DNA of 10,564 bases from Bacillota bacterium (GCA_023421075.1 JAEZUM010000020.1:1-10564); one strand, 5' to 3'; positions 1 to 6,836 are shown, numbered from the stretch's first letter. A program made the numbers and translations. The notes: a model not told the origin generated them from the sequence alone.

Positions 1-101
1 GTACCATAAGCCAATTCGCTTATCTTCAGTTCCCGGTCGATCAGATCACTTTTATTCAAGGTACATCTTATTTGGTTATCACTGATTTTTTCTATCTTCA
101 T
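1..101 (-). CDS. mecA: Adaptor protein MecA, N-terminal part (runs off the window)
   Basis: The first 33 codons are visible on the minus strand, starting at the ATG at 101-99 and leaving the window at base 1. The peptide begins MKIEKISDNQIRCTLNKSDL and continues to a conserved SELAYGT stretch. This is the typical N-terminus of clostridial MecA, the small adaptor that delivers substrates to the ClpC unfoldase of the ClpCP protease. The start is supported by a strong Shine-Dalgarno site (AAAGGGG, 116-110) eight bases upstream and by a sigma-A promoter behind it. The C-terminal ClpC-binding domain is outside the window. Identification rests on sequence recognition of a short N-terminus, so it is good but not certain. 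Confidence 0.8.
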   Translation of the reverse strand, partial: MKIEKISDNQIRCTLNKSDLIDRELKISELAYG

Positions 102-176
102 AAAGTACACCCCTTTCTGTACTAAACAGGAACTGATCATCGTAACATACGAGAATCCATCCATCGGTGTAAACAA

Positions 177-205
177 AGTATAATTTAAAACACATCTAAA
201 GTCAA
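177..205 (-). promoter_or_regulatory. Sigma-A promoter of mecA
   Basis: On the minus strand there is a -35 box TTGACT (205-200), a 17-base spacer, and a -10 box TATACT (182-177). This is a near-consensus housekeeping promoter. Transcription would start near base 170 and give a leader of about 70 nt before the mecA ATG. Confidence 0.75.
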
Positions 206-327
206 TATACCTAGATATGAAATTTGTGTTAATAAAACCCGTATTTTACTGGGAAAACAGGATGTTTTACTGTCAATTGTAACAAAATTGTGACTAAATA
301 TCGTGATTTTAGACAGTGTGAAAAGGA

Positions 328-356
328 TTGATTTATTTCCAGTATATGGTTATAAT
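328..356 (+). promoter_or_regulatory. Sigma-A promoter of the kinase gene pair
   Basis: The -35 box TTGATT (328-333) and -10 box TATAAT (351-356) are separated by exactly 17 bases. Transcription should start near 363, which leaves a leader of about 45 nt before the ATG at 408. The promoter lies inside an in-frame upstream extension that opens at a GTG at 303, so that extension is probably not translated. Together with the mecA promoter it accounts for the ~300-bp divergent intergenic region, where I see nothing else convincing. Confidence 0.75.
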
Positions 357-397
357 AATACTATGACTCGATTCCTGTTTTATGTTATGCTGATAGG

Positions 398-404
398 AAA
401 GGAG
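398..404 (+). promoter_or_regulatory. Ribosome-binding site that fixes the kinase start
   Basis: AAAGGAG sits three bases (or GGAAAGG slightly further) before the ATG at 408. It favours 408 over the upstream GTG at 303, which has no Shine-Dalgarno site and precedes the promoter. Confidence 0.7.
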
Positions 405-407
405 AGA

Positions 408-1820
408 ATGCAACAGGAGATTTGGTTTCAAAAGTATCATATTCTACGATTGCTCGGCAGCGGAGGCACTGCCCGGGTATATCTCGCAAAACACATCAAA
501 TTAAATTCTTATCGTGCAATCAAATGTATTTCTAAAACCCATCCCTTATATGATTTACAACGCAATGAGGCTCTCATACTAAAAAATCTGAAACATTCTT
601 GCATCCCTATAATTTATGATATTGAAGAAGATGAAGAAGGTTCCTATATTGTTGAACAATATCTGGAGGGAGAGACTCTGAAGGATTATGTTTTAAACAA
701 TGGCACCTTTAGGGAGGACGTCCTCATTGAATATGCTATCCAGCTATGTGATCTGTTTCATTATCTGCACTCGATCGATCGACCCATTCTTTATGTGGAC
801 CTTAAGCCGGATAATCTTTTGATTTCCGGTGACAGGATTAAACTAATTGATTTCGGCAGTGCGATCTATCAGGATGAGAAAGGCACGGAGCATAAGCATA
901 CTGCGACAAGAGGTTATGCCGCTCCCGAGCTTTACCTTCAGGGAGAGCTGGATGACCGATGTGATATCTACGGAATCGGAATGCTGCTATACTATATGGC
1001 TACCGGGACAATGATATCACCAAAGGCAAAGCAGATCTTTAATATCGATCAAATTTCCGGTTGTTCGAAAGCGCTTAAGCATATTATTAACCATTGCCTC
1101 AAGTTTAATCCTGCTCATCGATATAAGTCAGCTGCCCAGTTGAAGAAGCATTTATCAGTATTAAGACACGGAAAAGAGGTTTGTCCGGAATCGAGTCAGG
1201 GACGAACCATAGCTGTGGCAGGAACACAACCAAGAATCGGGGTGACTCATCTGGCATTTCGGCTATGTCAATATATGAAGAGTCAAGGTATTGACGTGGG
1301 ATACAGGGAGAAGAACGAAAGTCAGTGTATCAACAGAATGAAATGTTATCTGGAACGACCCGAGGAAGAGAAGGGAACCCTTGTATTGAAGGGGATACCG
1401 ATCCTACAGGGGAACATTATGAAGGAGCAAGACACGCAATATCCTGCTGTAACAGTCATTGATTTTGGCACATTGTCGCCGGACAATCTGGGGGATTTCC
1501 TAGAGACGGATACGAGGTTGTTAATCATGGGGGCAAAAGAATGGGAACTGGATTATTCCGAAGAGGTGTTAGAAATGGTAGCAGAATATAAAGATATTAA
1601 CTATTTATTTAACTTCCTTGATGGGAAACAGTTTCAATCGGTATGCAATAACATGGAACGAAGAACCTGCTACCGAATACCTTATGAGCCGGATCCTTTC
1701 CGGAAGGTTACGATACAAAATGGGCTGGAATTATTTCGGGAGTTGGTGGGATGTGACAGTCAAGTTCTAAGATCAGGCAAAAAACATAGAAAAGAGAAAG
1801 GACGACCAATATCGTTATGA
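408..1820 (+). CDS. Serine/threonine protein kinase fused to a degenerate MinD/ParA-like P-loop domain
   Basis: 470 aa from the ATG at 408. Residues 10-255 form a Hanks-type kinase domain: glycine loop GSGG (17-20), lysine K39 in RAIK, E54, catalytic loop YVDLKPDN with D131 and N136, DFG at 148-150, and APE at 172-174. The catalytic loop has YVD instead of HRD, so it is a non-RD kinase, but the core catalytic residues are present. Residues 266-450 resemble a SIMIBI (MinD/ParA/CpaE-like) domain: a beta strand leads into AGTQPRIGVTH (271-281), where a Walker A lysine would be expected but is absent, and a Walker-B-like VIDFGT sits around D352. No membrane segment or PASTA repeat is seen, so it should be cytoplasmic. 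The stop overlaps the next gene's start (ATGA), indicating translational coupling with a paralogue of its C-terminal domain. The kinase call is strong. The role and substrate are unknown. Confidence 0.85.
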   Translation: MQQEIWFQKYHILRLLGSGGTARVYLAKHIKLNSYRAIKCISKTHPLYDLQRNEALILKNLKHSCIPIIYDIEEDEEGSYIVEQYLEGETLKDYVLNNGTFREDVLIEYAIQLCDLFHYLHSIDRPILYVDLKPDNLLISGDRIKLIDFGSAIYQDEKGTEHKHTATRGYAAPELYLQGELDDRCDIYGIGMLLYYMATGTMISPKAKQIFNIDQISGCSKALKHIINHCLKFNPAHRYKSAAQLKKHLSVLRHGKEVCPESSQGRTIAVAGTQPRIGVTHLAFRLCQYMKSQGIDVGYREKNESQCINRMKCYLERPEEEKGTLVLKGIPILQGNIMKEQDTQYPAVTVIDFGTLSPDNLGDFLETDTRLLIMGAKEWELDYSEEVLEMVAEYKDINYLFNFLDGKQFQSVCNNMERRTCYRIPYEPDPFRKVTIQNGLELFRELVGCDSQVLRSGKKHRKEKGRPISL

Positions 1821-2437
1821 AGCACGAACCTATGCTATTAACCAAATTGGCACAGGATAATCATGGTAGATTTCGGGAAGTAATCGGGCTGATCGGAACC
1901 CATCATGGCGTCGGGGTAACGCATACCGGATTGTTATTGGCCTTTTATTTTGGGGAAGAACTCGGAAAAAAGACCGCCCTTCTCGAATGCAACAGACATA
2001 GGGATATGCAATTGATTGAGCAGGCATATGAATGGGAAACGGATGAGAAAAATACCTTTTCCTTTCGACATATTACCTGTTATAAAGAAGTAAAGCCCGG
2101 ACAGATACCACGGATACTTAGTGAGGATTATGAGTATGTCATTATGGATTTCGGAACAGATCTATCCTCGAACCTGGAAGAATTGCTTCGCTGTACAACT
2201 AAGATTATAGTCGCAGGGCGGTCAGAATGGGATATACTGAAGCTTAAAGCATTCATAAGTAATGCAGAGATAATCTGTGGGAGTCAGAATTGGACTTATT
2301 ATTTGGTACGAGCAGGAGACCGGATAATAGTAAGACTTAGGAAGGAATTGAAGAATTATCTATGGGCAGTACCGGATATTCAGGAACCTACCCATATCAA
2401 CCACACAGCAAGAGCATTTTTTAAGCGGTGTTTCTAA
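1817..2437 (+). CDS. Degenerate P-loop (MinD/ParA/CpaE-like) protein, paralogue of the kinase C-terminal domain
   Basis: 206 aa. The N-terminal half has a beta strand and a P-loop-like GTHHGVGVTH (27-36), in which valine stands where the Walker A lysine would be. A KTALLECN strand (52-59) follows, and then a Walker-B-like VIMDFGT with D111. The spacing and several blocks (GT...GVTH, DFGT.LS.NL.ELL, and I..G..EW) match residues 268-380 of the upstream kinase, so the two domains are homologous. ATP binding without the lysine is doubtful and it may be a pseudo-ATPase. The start overlaps the kinase stop by four bases. Its Shine-Dalgarno-like AAAGGA lies about 15 bases upstream, so coupling is likely. 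No secretion signal or membrane segment is visible. Tad-pilus genes, which sometimes accompany CpaE-like proteins, are absent here. Function is not known. Confidence 0.75.
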   Translation: MKHEPMLLTKLAQDNHGRFREVIGLIGTHHGVGVTHTGLLLAFYFGEELGKKTALLECNRHRDMQLIEQAYEWETDEKNTFSFRHITCYKEVKPGQIPRILSEDYEYVIMDFGTDLSSNLEELLRCTTKIIVAGRSEWDILKLKAFISNAEIICGSQNWTYYLVRAGDRIIVRLRKELKNYLWAVPDIQEPTHINHTARAFFKRCF

Positions 2438-2745
2438 CTTAGGAACGTAACGGATTAGTACCTGGAACCTGGGAACGGAAGTATAACATATCACAAATGG
2501 CCTTCTTATCCGAGAAGCAGGAATAAATTAGCACAAACGATACCCGGTTATGTTCTAAGTGACAAGTATAGCAAGAAGAATGAGTAATACGATAATAAAA
2601 TAGGAAACATAATAGAGATCGTCAACCCGGCACTTAAAAGCCCTCTATACTTTTTTGTCGGATAGATACAATGAATTCTGAGACTTCGATTTCTATATTG
2701 CGTTCCGGTATATGAATAATCCAGGGATGGGATAATACCCAGGAC

Positions 2746-2784
2746 AAGCGGTTGCACAATGATACAGCAATAGTGCAACCGCTT
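2746..2784. repeat. Perfect 12-bp inverted repeat (hairpin)
   Basis: The left arm AAGCGGTTGCAC (2746-2757) and right arm GTGCAACCGCTT (2773-2784) are exact reverse complements around a 15-nt loop. Neither strand has a run of Ts after the stem (TTGTCG on plus, TTGTCC on minus), so it is a poor intrinsic terminator. It may be a transcript-end stabiliser, a protein-binding site or a remnant of a small repeat. Confidence 0.7.
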
Positions 2785-2865
2785 TGTCGTGAGGTGTTTC
2801 TTTTGCGATATAATGTTAAAATTTAAAAGATGGGAGATTTCTTATTTCCTAAACCCTATCACATA

Positions 2866-2874
2866 TGTTATGAT
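2866..2874 (+). promoter_or_regulatory. Extended -10 promoter candidate upstream of the GH18 gene
   Basis: TGT followed by TATGAT (2869-2874) makes an extended -10 element. The sequence 17 bases upstream (near 2846) is a poor -35 box. Transcription would begin near 2881, just before the two-hairpin element, making that element the start of the mRNA leader. A second box, TATAAT at 2809-2814, has only a TTGTCG-like -35 at 19 bases. A sporulation sigma factor promoter cannot be excluded. Confidence 0.4.
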
Positions 2875-2883
2875 ACAAGAAAA

Positions 2884-2968
2884 GTGTGAATTATAAAAAG
2901 CATAATTCACACCTAAAAGTTTGTGCCTGCGTAATCAGAGTGTAAAAATCACACTCGGCACAAACTAA
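2884..2968 (+). repeat. Two-hairpin structured element, copy A (candidate RNA)
   Basis: Hairpin 1 has arms GTGTGAATTAT (2885-2895) and ATAATTCACAC (2903-2913) with a 7-nt loop. After a 5-nt linker, hairpin 2 has arms AGTTTGTGCC (2919-2928) and GGCACAAACT (2958-2967). Within hairpin 2 lies an extra stem GAGTGT/ACACTC (2939-2944/2952-2957) and a 10-nt bulge that begins TGCG. The first 49 bases match copy B (from 9253) at 44 positions. The differences fall in loops and linkers, or in a stem position compensated on the other arm. It lies about 100 bases upstream of the GH18 start and probably belongs to its leader. I do not recognise it as a named RNA family. Confidence 0.7.
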
Positions 2969-3016
2969 GACAAGTTGTAGGCATGCTTGCATGATGTACA
3001 AACGAACATAGAAGGT

Positions 3017-3030
3017 AGGCTGTACAGCCT
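3017..3030. promoter_or_regulatory. 14-bp perfect palindrome upstream of the GH18 gene
   Basis: AGGCTGTACAGCCT is its own reverse complement and lies about 40 bases before the ATG at 3069. It could be an operator for a dimeric regulator or a small hairpin in the leader. No regulator is identified. Confidence 0.4.
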
Positions 3031-3068
3031 GCAAATAAACACTCAGAATGGAAAGGCGCAGGGATACT

Positions 3069-4775
3069 ATGGATAAACGATTGAAAATGGCGATGCTTGG
3101 GGGAGCAGCCGGAATTATAATAATACTGATATTAATGGTATCGATGATTGTGAAGAAGTTGACTCCCAGTGATGAGATAATACAGCTGTCAGAGTATTAT
3201 AAGGTAGGAGATTCTGAAGTTTTGATTATTCTTCAGGACGAGATCTATGATATAAAGGGCAAGCTGATTGATGGTTCTGTTTATGTGGATTATAATACGG
3301 TAGTGCAACAGTTTAATCATAGATTCTATTGGGATTCCAATGAAAACATGTTAACCTATACAACTCCGGATGAGATTATCCGAGCAGAGTCAGATAACAA
3401 GAATTATACGGTTATTAAGAGCATGATTGAGACGGTTATGAAGATTGATACTCCGATTGTTCAGGTATTTGGGGATCAAGTGTATCTGTCCTTAGATTTT
3501 GTTAAGAAGCATTCGGATCTTTCCTTCAATTATTATGAAAATCCGAGCAGAGTTGTGATCGATTATAAATGGGGCGATTATTTATTTACCGAAGTTACCA
3601 AGGATACCGAGCTGCGTACCGAGCCCAGTATTAAGAGTCCTATCATCACGGAGCTTCCGGTTGGGACAACACTGATGTTTGTGGATAAAGAGGAAGCACC
3701 TCAAAAAGGGTTTGTGAAGGTCATGACAACGGACGGTATCAAAGGCTATGTGAAGAGCAAGAGCACAAAGGCTTCTTTTTATGAGACCATTGGCAGCAGC
3801 TATCAGGCTCCGGAATACACAGCCCAGACTAGACCAGGCTCAATCAATCTGGTCTTCCATCAGGTCTTCAATAAAGATGCTGCTGATAATCTGGGTGGTC
3901 TGATTGCAGCTACAAAAGGTGTAAATGTTGTATCTCCTACCTGGTTCAGTGTGAATGATGTCTCAGGTACGATCTCCTCCCTTGCTACCGAGAAATATGT
4001 AAATAGGGCTAAGGAGCTTGGCTTGGAGGTTTGGGCCTTGGTGGATGACTTCAACACAGAGATTAGTATGTATGATGTATTATCCTTCACTTCCCGAAGA
4101 GAGAATTTGTCCAATGCTCTGGTACAGGCAGCGTTGGATTATCAATTGAACGGCATCAATATAGACTTCGAAAAGATCTCCTCGGAAGCAGGAGTGCATT
4201 ATATACAATTTCTACGAGAGCTGTCCGTAAAATGCAGGAACAATGGGATCGTTCTTTCGGTGGACAATTATGTACCCACTCCTTATACTGCCCACTATGA
4301 TCGGGAAGAACAGGGCAAAATCGTGGATTATGTAATCGTAATGGCATACGATGAGTTCTATGCCGGCTCTGAGGTGGCAGGACCTGTAGCCTCCATTTCT
4401 TATGTATCCGATGCGGTGAATAATATACTTGAATTAGTACCAAAGGAGAAGGCAATCATAGCAATTCCTTTCTACACTCGTCTGTGGAAGGAAGCCGCTA
4501 ACGGTGAAGTATCATCGGAAAGCTTTGCGATGACGCCAGCAGCGCAGTTGCTAGTCGATAACGGAGTAGAGGCAGAATGGAATGATTCCTACGGCTGCTA
4601 CTACGCCGAGTATAAGAAGGATGGAGCTACCTATAAGATGTGGCTGGAAGAGGAGCAATCCATTGAAGCAAAGATGAAGGTCATCTACGATGCCGGAGTA
4701 GGCGGAGTAGCAGCTTGGAAGCTGGGTCTGGAGAAAGAAAGTATCTGGAATGTAATAACGCCCTATTTAAAATAA
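3069..4775 (+). CDS. Membrane-anchored GH18 glycoside hydrolase with SH3-type domain (SleL/YaaH-like)
   Basis: 568 aa from the ATG at 3069, which has an AGGG site five bases upstream. An in-frame ATG at 3048 lacks a ribosome-binding site. Residues 9-28 form an uncleaved signal-anchor helix. Residues ~45-165 look like a copper-amine-oxidase-like/stalk domain, and ~175-235 like a bacterial SH3 domain (ELRTEPS ... GYVKS). Residues ~255-568 form a GH18 barrel with the active-site strand NGINIDFE and catalytic E368, a VMAYDE strand (424-429) and a late GGVAAWKLG strand. GH18 enzymes of this type cleave N-acetylglucosaminyl bonds; in Bacillus, SleL/YaaH act on spore cortex fragments. The first aspartate of the DGxDxDxE motif is asparagine here (N361). 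cwlD follows after 89 bp, supporting a role in cortex or wall remodelling. The exact substrate is inferred. Confidence 0.8.
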   Translation: MDKRLKMAMLGGAAGIIIILILMVSMIVKKLTPSDEIIQLSEYYKVGDSEVLIILQDEIYDIKGKLIDGSVYVDYNTVVQQFNHRFYWDSNENMLTYTTPDEIIRAESDNKNYTVIKSMIETVMKIDTPIVQVFGDQVYLSLDFVKKHSDLSFNYYENPSRVVIDYKWGDYLFTEVTKDTELRTEPSIKSPIITELPVGTTLMFVDKEEAPQKGFVKVMTTDGIKGYVKSKSTKASFYETIGSSYQAPEYTAQTRPGSINLVFHQVFNKDAADNLGGLIAATKGVNVVSPTWFSVNDVSGTISSLATEKYVNRAKELGLEVWALVDDFNTEISMYDVLSFTSRRENLSNALVQAALDYQLNGINIDFEKISSEAGVHYIQFLRELSVKCRNNGIVLSVDNYVPTPYTAHYDREEQGKIVDYVIVMAYDEFYAGSEVAGPVASISYVSDAVNNILELVPKEKAIIAIPFYTRLWKEAANGEVSSESFAMTPAAQLLVDNGVEAEWNDSYGCYYAEYKKDGATYKMWLEEEQSIEAKMKVIYDAGVGGVAAWKLGLEKESIWNVITPYLK

Positions 4776-4806
4776 TTACTGAACCGTGACAAAATAACTA
4801 TGTCAA

Positions 4807-4836
4807 GAATAGGACAAATGCTTATCTCATAAGATA
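4807..4836 (+). promoter_or_regulatory. Possible forespore (SigG-like) promoter of cwlD
   Basis: GAATA (4807-4811) and CATAAGATA (4828-4836) are 16 bases apart and resemble SigG-type boxes. In Bacillus, cwlD is under sporulation control, which makes this attractive but unproven. A sigma-A reading (AGGACA ... TATAAA) is also possible, as is read-through from the GH18 gene, since no terminator is visible between the two. Confidence 0.25.
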
Positions 4837-4864
4837 TAAAGAACCTAAACTAGGAAGTAATCTT

Positions 4865-5632
4865 ATGAAAAGATATTTTAATATCCTGTTCCTATGCTTT
4901 ATATGCTTTGCATGGTTTATATCCTCGACTCGGTTCTCCATTTTAGAGAATCACAGTCTTGAGGTGAGTTCGGATAGATTGGAGAAAAAATCAATTACTA
5001 TAGTGATTGATCCGGGACATGGTGGAAGAGATCCGGGAAAAGTCGGTGTTAACAATGCGCTGGAGAAGGATGTAAATCTAAACATAGCTCTCAAGCTGAA
5101 GAACCTTCTGGAGCAGAATGACATTAAAGTAATAATGACAAGAGAAGAGGATATCGGTCTTTATTCCGAAAGTGATTCGAATAAAAAGCGTGCCGATCTC
5201 AATGCCAGAGTCGGTATTATTAAAGATAGCGGAGCCGACTTGGCAGTGAGTATTCATCAAAATAGCTTTACTGAGGAATATGTAAAAGGGGCTCAGGTCT
5301 TCTATCATTCAAAATCTCTGGAAGGAAAGCAAATGGCAGAGATTATGCAAGCTCAGATAATCAAAACGATTGCCGATGATAATCATCGTAAGGCAAAATC
5401 GAATAGTAATTACTACATGCTGACCAAGACAGCTTGTCCATTGGTTATTGTAGAATGCGGATATATGTCTAATATCAGAGAAGCAGCACTTTTGGTTGAT
5501 GAGGATTATCAGGAAAAGATGGCCTATGCCATCCACCTTGCAATCATAAGATATATCAATCGTGCCGGTCTTAATAAGGAGACACTTAACTTGATGTCGC
5601 AGTCGGTAATGTATGAAATGAGAAGATTGTGA
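4865..5632 (+). CDS. cwlD: N-acetylmuramoyl-L-alanine amidase, CwlD type
   Basis: 255 aa, preceded by AGGAAG (4852-4857) at good spacing. An N-terminal hydrophobic segment (residues 6-20) is a signal or anchor. The Amidase_3 domain runs from ~44 to 233: DPGHGG with zinc ligand H52, LEKDVN with E67, SIHQN with H131, and VECGY with catalytic E197. These are the zinc and catalytic residues of the family. The length and the NHRKAK...YYML block match CwlD of Bacillus (237 aa), which removes side peptides from muramic acid so that muramic delta-lactam can form in the spore cortex. Proximity to the GH18 gene fits a cortex role. Another cell-wall amidase of the same family is the main alternative. 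Confidence 0.8.
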   Translation: MKRYFNILFLCFICFAWFISSTRFSILENHSLEVSSDRLEKKSITIVIDPGHGGRDPGKVGVNNALEKDVNLNIALKLKNLLEQNDIKVIMTREEDIGLYSESDSNKKRADLNARVGIIKDSGADLAVSIHQNSFTEEYVKGAQVFYHSKSLEGKQMAEIMQAQIIKTIADDNHRKAKSNSNYYMLTKTACPLVIVECGYMSNIREAALLVDEDYQEKMAYAIHLAIIRYINRAGLNKETLNLMSQSVMYEMRRL

Positions 5633-5693
5633 ATACCAAAAGGGCTAGAATCGAATAAGAATAGACGGAGCATACAACAAGAATGCCACGGAT

Positions 5694-5722
5694 TTGATTT
5701 TATATAGAAATAGTGTTATAAT
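5694..5722 (+). promoter_or_regulatory. Sigma-A promoter of the ywlC-ywlE-rpiB operon
   Basis: The -35 TTGATT (5694-5699), a 17-base spacer ending in the extended element TGT, and the -10 TATAAT (5717-5722) form a near-ideal vegetative promoter. Transcription should begin near 5729, leaving a short leader of about 20 nt that contains AAGGAG (5733-5738). The boxes are the same as those of the kinase promoter. Confidence 0.8.
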
Positions 5723-5750
5723 CAGCACAAACAAGGAGTCTTAATTCAAT

Positions 5751-6836
5751 ATGAATACAAAAATAATAAAAGTTGACGAGCTGACGCTAAAGCCGGAGGA
5801 CCTGCAGGAAGCAGCCAAGATACTCCGGGAAGGCGGCTTGGTAGCCTTTCCTACCGAGACAGTGTATGGGTTGGGAGCCAACGCGTTAGATACAGAGGCA
5901 GCCGGTAAAATATATGAAGCAAAAGGACGTCCTTCGGATAATCCTTTGATCGTACATATCTCTGAGGTTTCAGATATGGAGGTCTTAGCAAGGGAGATCC
6001 CCGAAAAGGCGTATCAATTAGCGAATGTTTTCTGGCCGGGTCCCTTAACGATCATCCTAAAGAAGAAACCCTGTGTTCCATGCGGAACCACCGGAGGTCT
6101 TGATACAGTGGCAATTCGACTCCCGGCTAATCCGATCGCGAGAAGTCTGATCGCCGATTCGGGAGTCTATGTGGCAGCGCCAAGTGCGAATCTATCCGGA
6201 AAGCCTAGTCCAACGAAGGCCGAGCATGTCATAAAGGATATGAGTGGTAAGATAGACATGATTATCGACGGAGGCATGGCAACCCTGGGACTAGAATCCA
6301 CGATTATCGATTTGTCAGGTGACAAGCCGGTGATCCTCAGACCGGGATGTATCACGAAGAACATGCTTGAGAATGTAATCGGCTCGGTTGAGATCGACCC
6401 GGCAATACTTAGTAAGAACCCGGATCCGCAGGCAGCGCCGAAAGCACCCGGGATGAAATATCGCCACTATGCTCCGGAAGGAAAGCTTACCATATATGAG
6501 GGCGATACAGCGTTGGTAATCGATGCAATTAATCAGAAGGCTAAGGATAAACAGGACAGCGGTAAATGTGTGGGCGTTATTGCTACGGATGAAACCAAAG
6601 CCTTATACCATTATGGAATTGTTAAGACCATTGGCTCAAGAAAGGATGAAGCATCCATTGCTGCCGGTCTTTATGCGATCCTACGGGAATTTGATGAATT
6701 GCATACCGAATATATTTACACAGAGAGCTTTGCGGACAACAGTCTGGGACATGCCATCATGAACCGTCTTCTGAAGGCTGCAGGTTATCGTGTTGTTAAG
6801 GTTCCTGACCCAAGGATCAGCAACAGTACCGAATAG
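5751..6836 (+). CDS. ywlC: L-threonylcarbamoyladenylate synthase (Sua5/YwlC type, two domains)
   Basis: 361 aa. It makes threonylcarbamoyl-AMP from threonine, bicarbonate and ATP, the first step of the t6A37 tRNA modification in the cytoplasm. The YrdC-like catalytic domain (residues ~13-205) shows FPTETVYGLG (33-42), KGRPSDNPL (58-66), WPGPLT (95-100) and APSANLSGKPS (143-153). The conserved linker KAPGMKYRHYAP (231-242) leads into the C-terminal Sua5 domain (~245-355). The length matches two-domain Sua5/YwlC (Bacillus YwlC, 346 aa) rather than short TsaC. It is the first gene of an operon whose next members, 37-50 bp downstream, are a YwlE phosphatase and RpiB, the same order as the Bacillus ywlC-ywlE-ywlF region. 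Confidence 0.93.
   Translation: MNTKIIKVDELTLKPEDLQEAAKILREGGLVAFPTETVYGLGANALDTEAAGKIYEAKGRPSDNPLIVHISEVSDMEVLAREIPEKAYQLANVFWPGPLTIILKKKPCVPCGTTGGLDTVAIRLPANPIARSLIADSGVYVAAPSANLSGKPSPTKAEHVIKDMSGKIDMIIDGGMATLGLESTIIDLSGDKPVILRPGCITKNMLENVIGSVEIDPAILSKNPDPQAAPKAPGMKYRHYAPEGKLTIYEGDTALVIDAINQKAKDKQDSGKCVGVIATDETKALYHYGIVKTIGSRKDEASIAAGLYAILREFDELHTEYIYTESFADNSLGHAIMNRLLKAAGYRVVKVPDPRISNSTE

Larger units (their letters stand above)
2438..3068. other. Long intergenic region (about 630 bp) without a convincing gene
   Basis: No reading frame on either strand looks like a real protein. A 76-codon minus-strand frame at 2548-2778 has no Shine-Dalgarno site, begins within a hairpin, and resembles nothing. 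The region does hold a weak terminator-like structure at 2613-2656 (TAGAG/CTCTA and GGC/GCC pairings with an 11-nt bulge, followed by six Ts). It also holds a perfect 12-bp inverted repeat (2746-2784), two -10-like boxes (2809-2814 and 2869-2874), the two-hairpin element copy A (2884-2968), a CATGC-TT-GCATG hairpin (2976-3002) and a 14-bp palindrome (3017-3030). It is unusually structured for a spacer. Confidence 0.6.

Noticed and set aside
2548..2778. 76-codon minus-strand frame with hydrophobic stretches
   Set aside because: No Shine-Dalgarno site, the start lies in a hairpin loop region, and the hydrophobicity follows from AT-rich DNA.
4156..4455. 99-codon minus-strand frame inside the GH18 gene
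   Set aside because: It is antisense to a conserved catalytic domain and has no recognisable protein features.
4785..4804. TGACA ... TGTCA inverted repeat after the GH18 gene as a terminator
   Set aside because: The 5-bp AT-rich stem has no T-run, so it is too weak to call.
5655..5690. SigE-like boxes (GAATA ... CATACAAC) before ywlC
   Set aside because: A near-perfect sigma-A promoter lies just downstream and ywlC is a housekeeping gene; the match is too short to claim.
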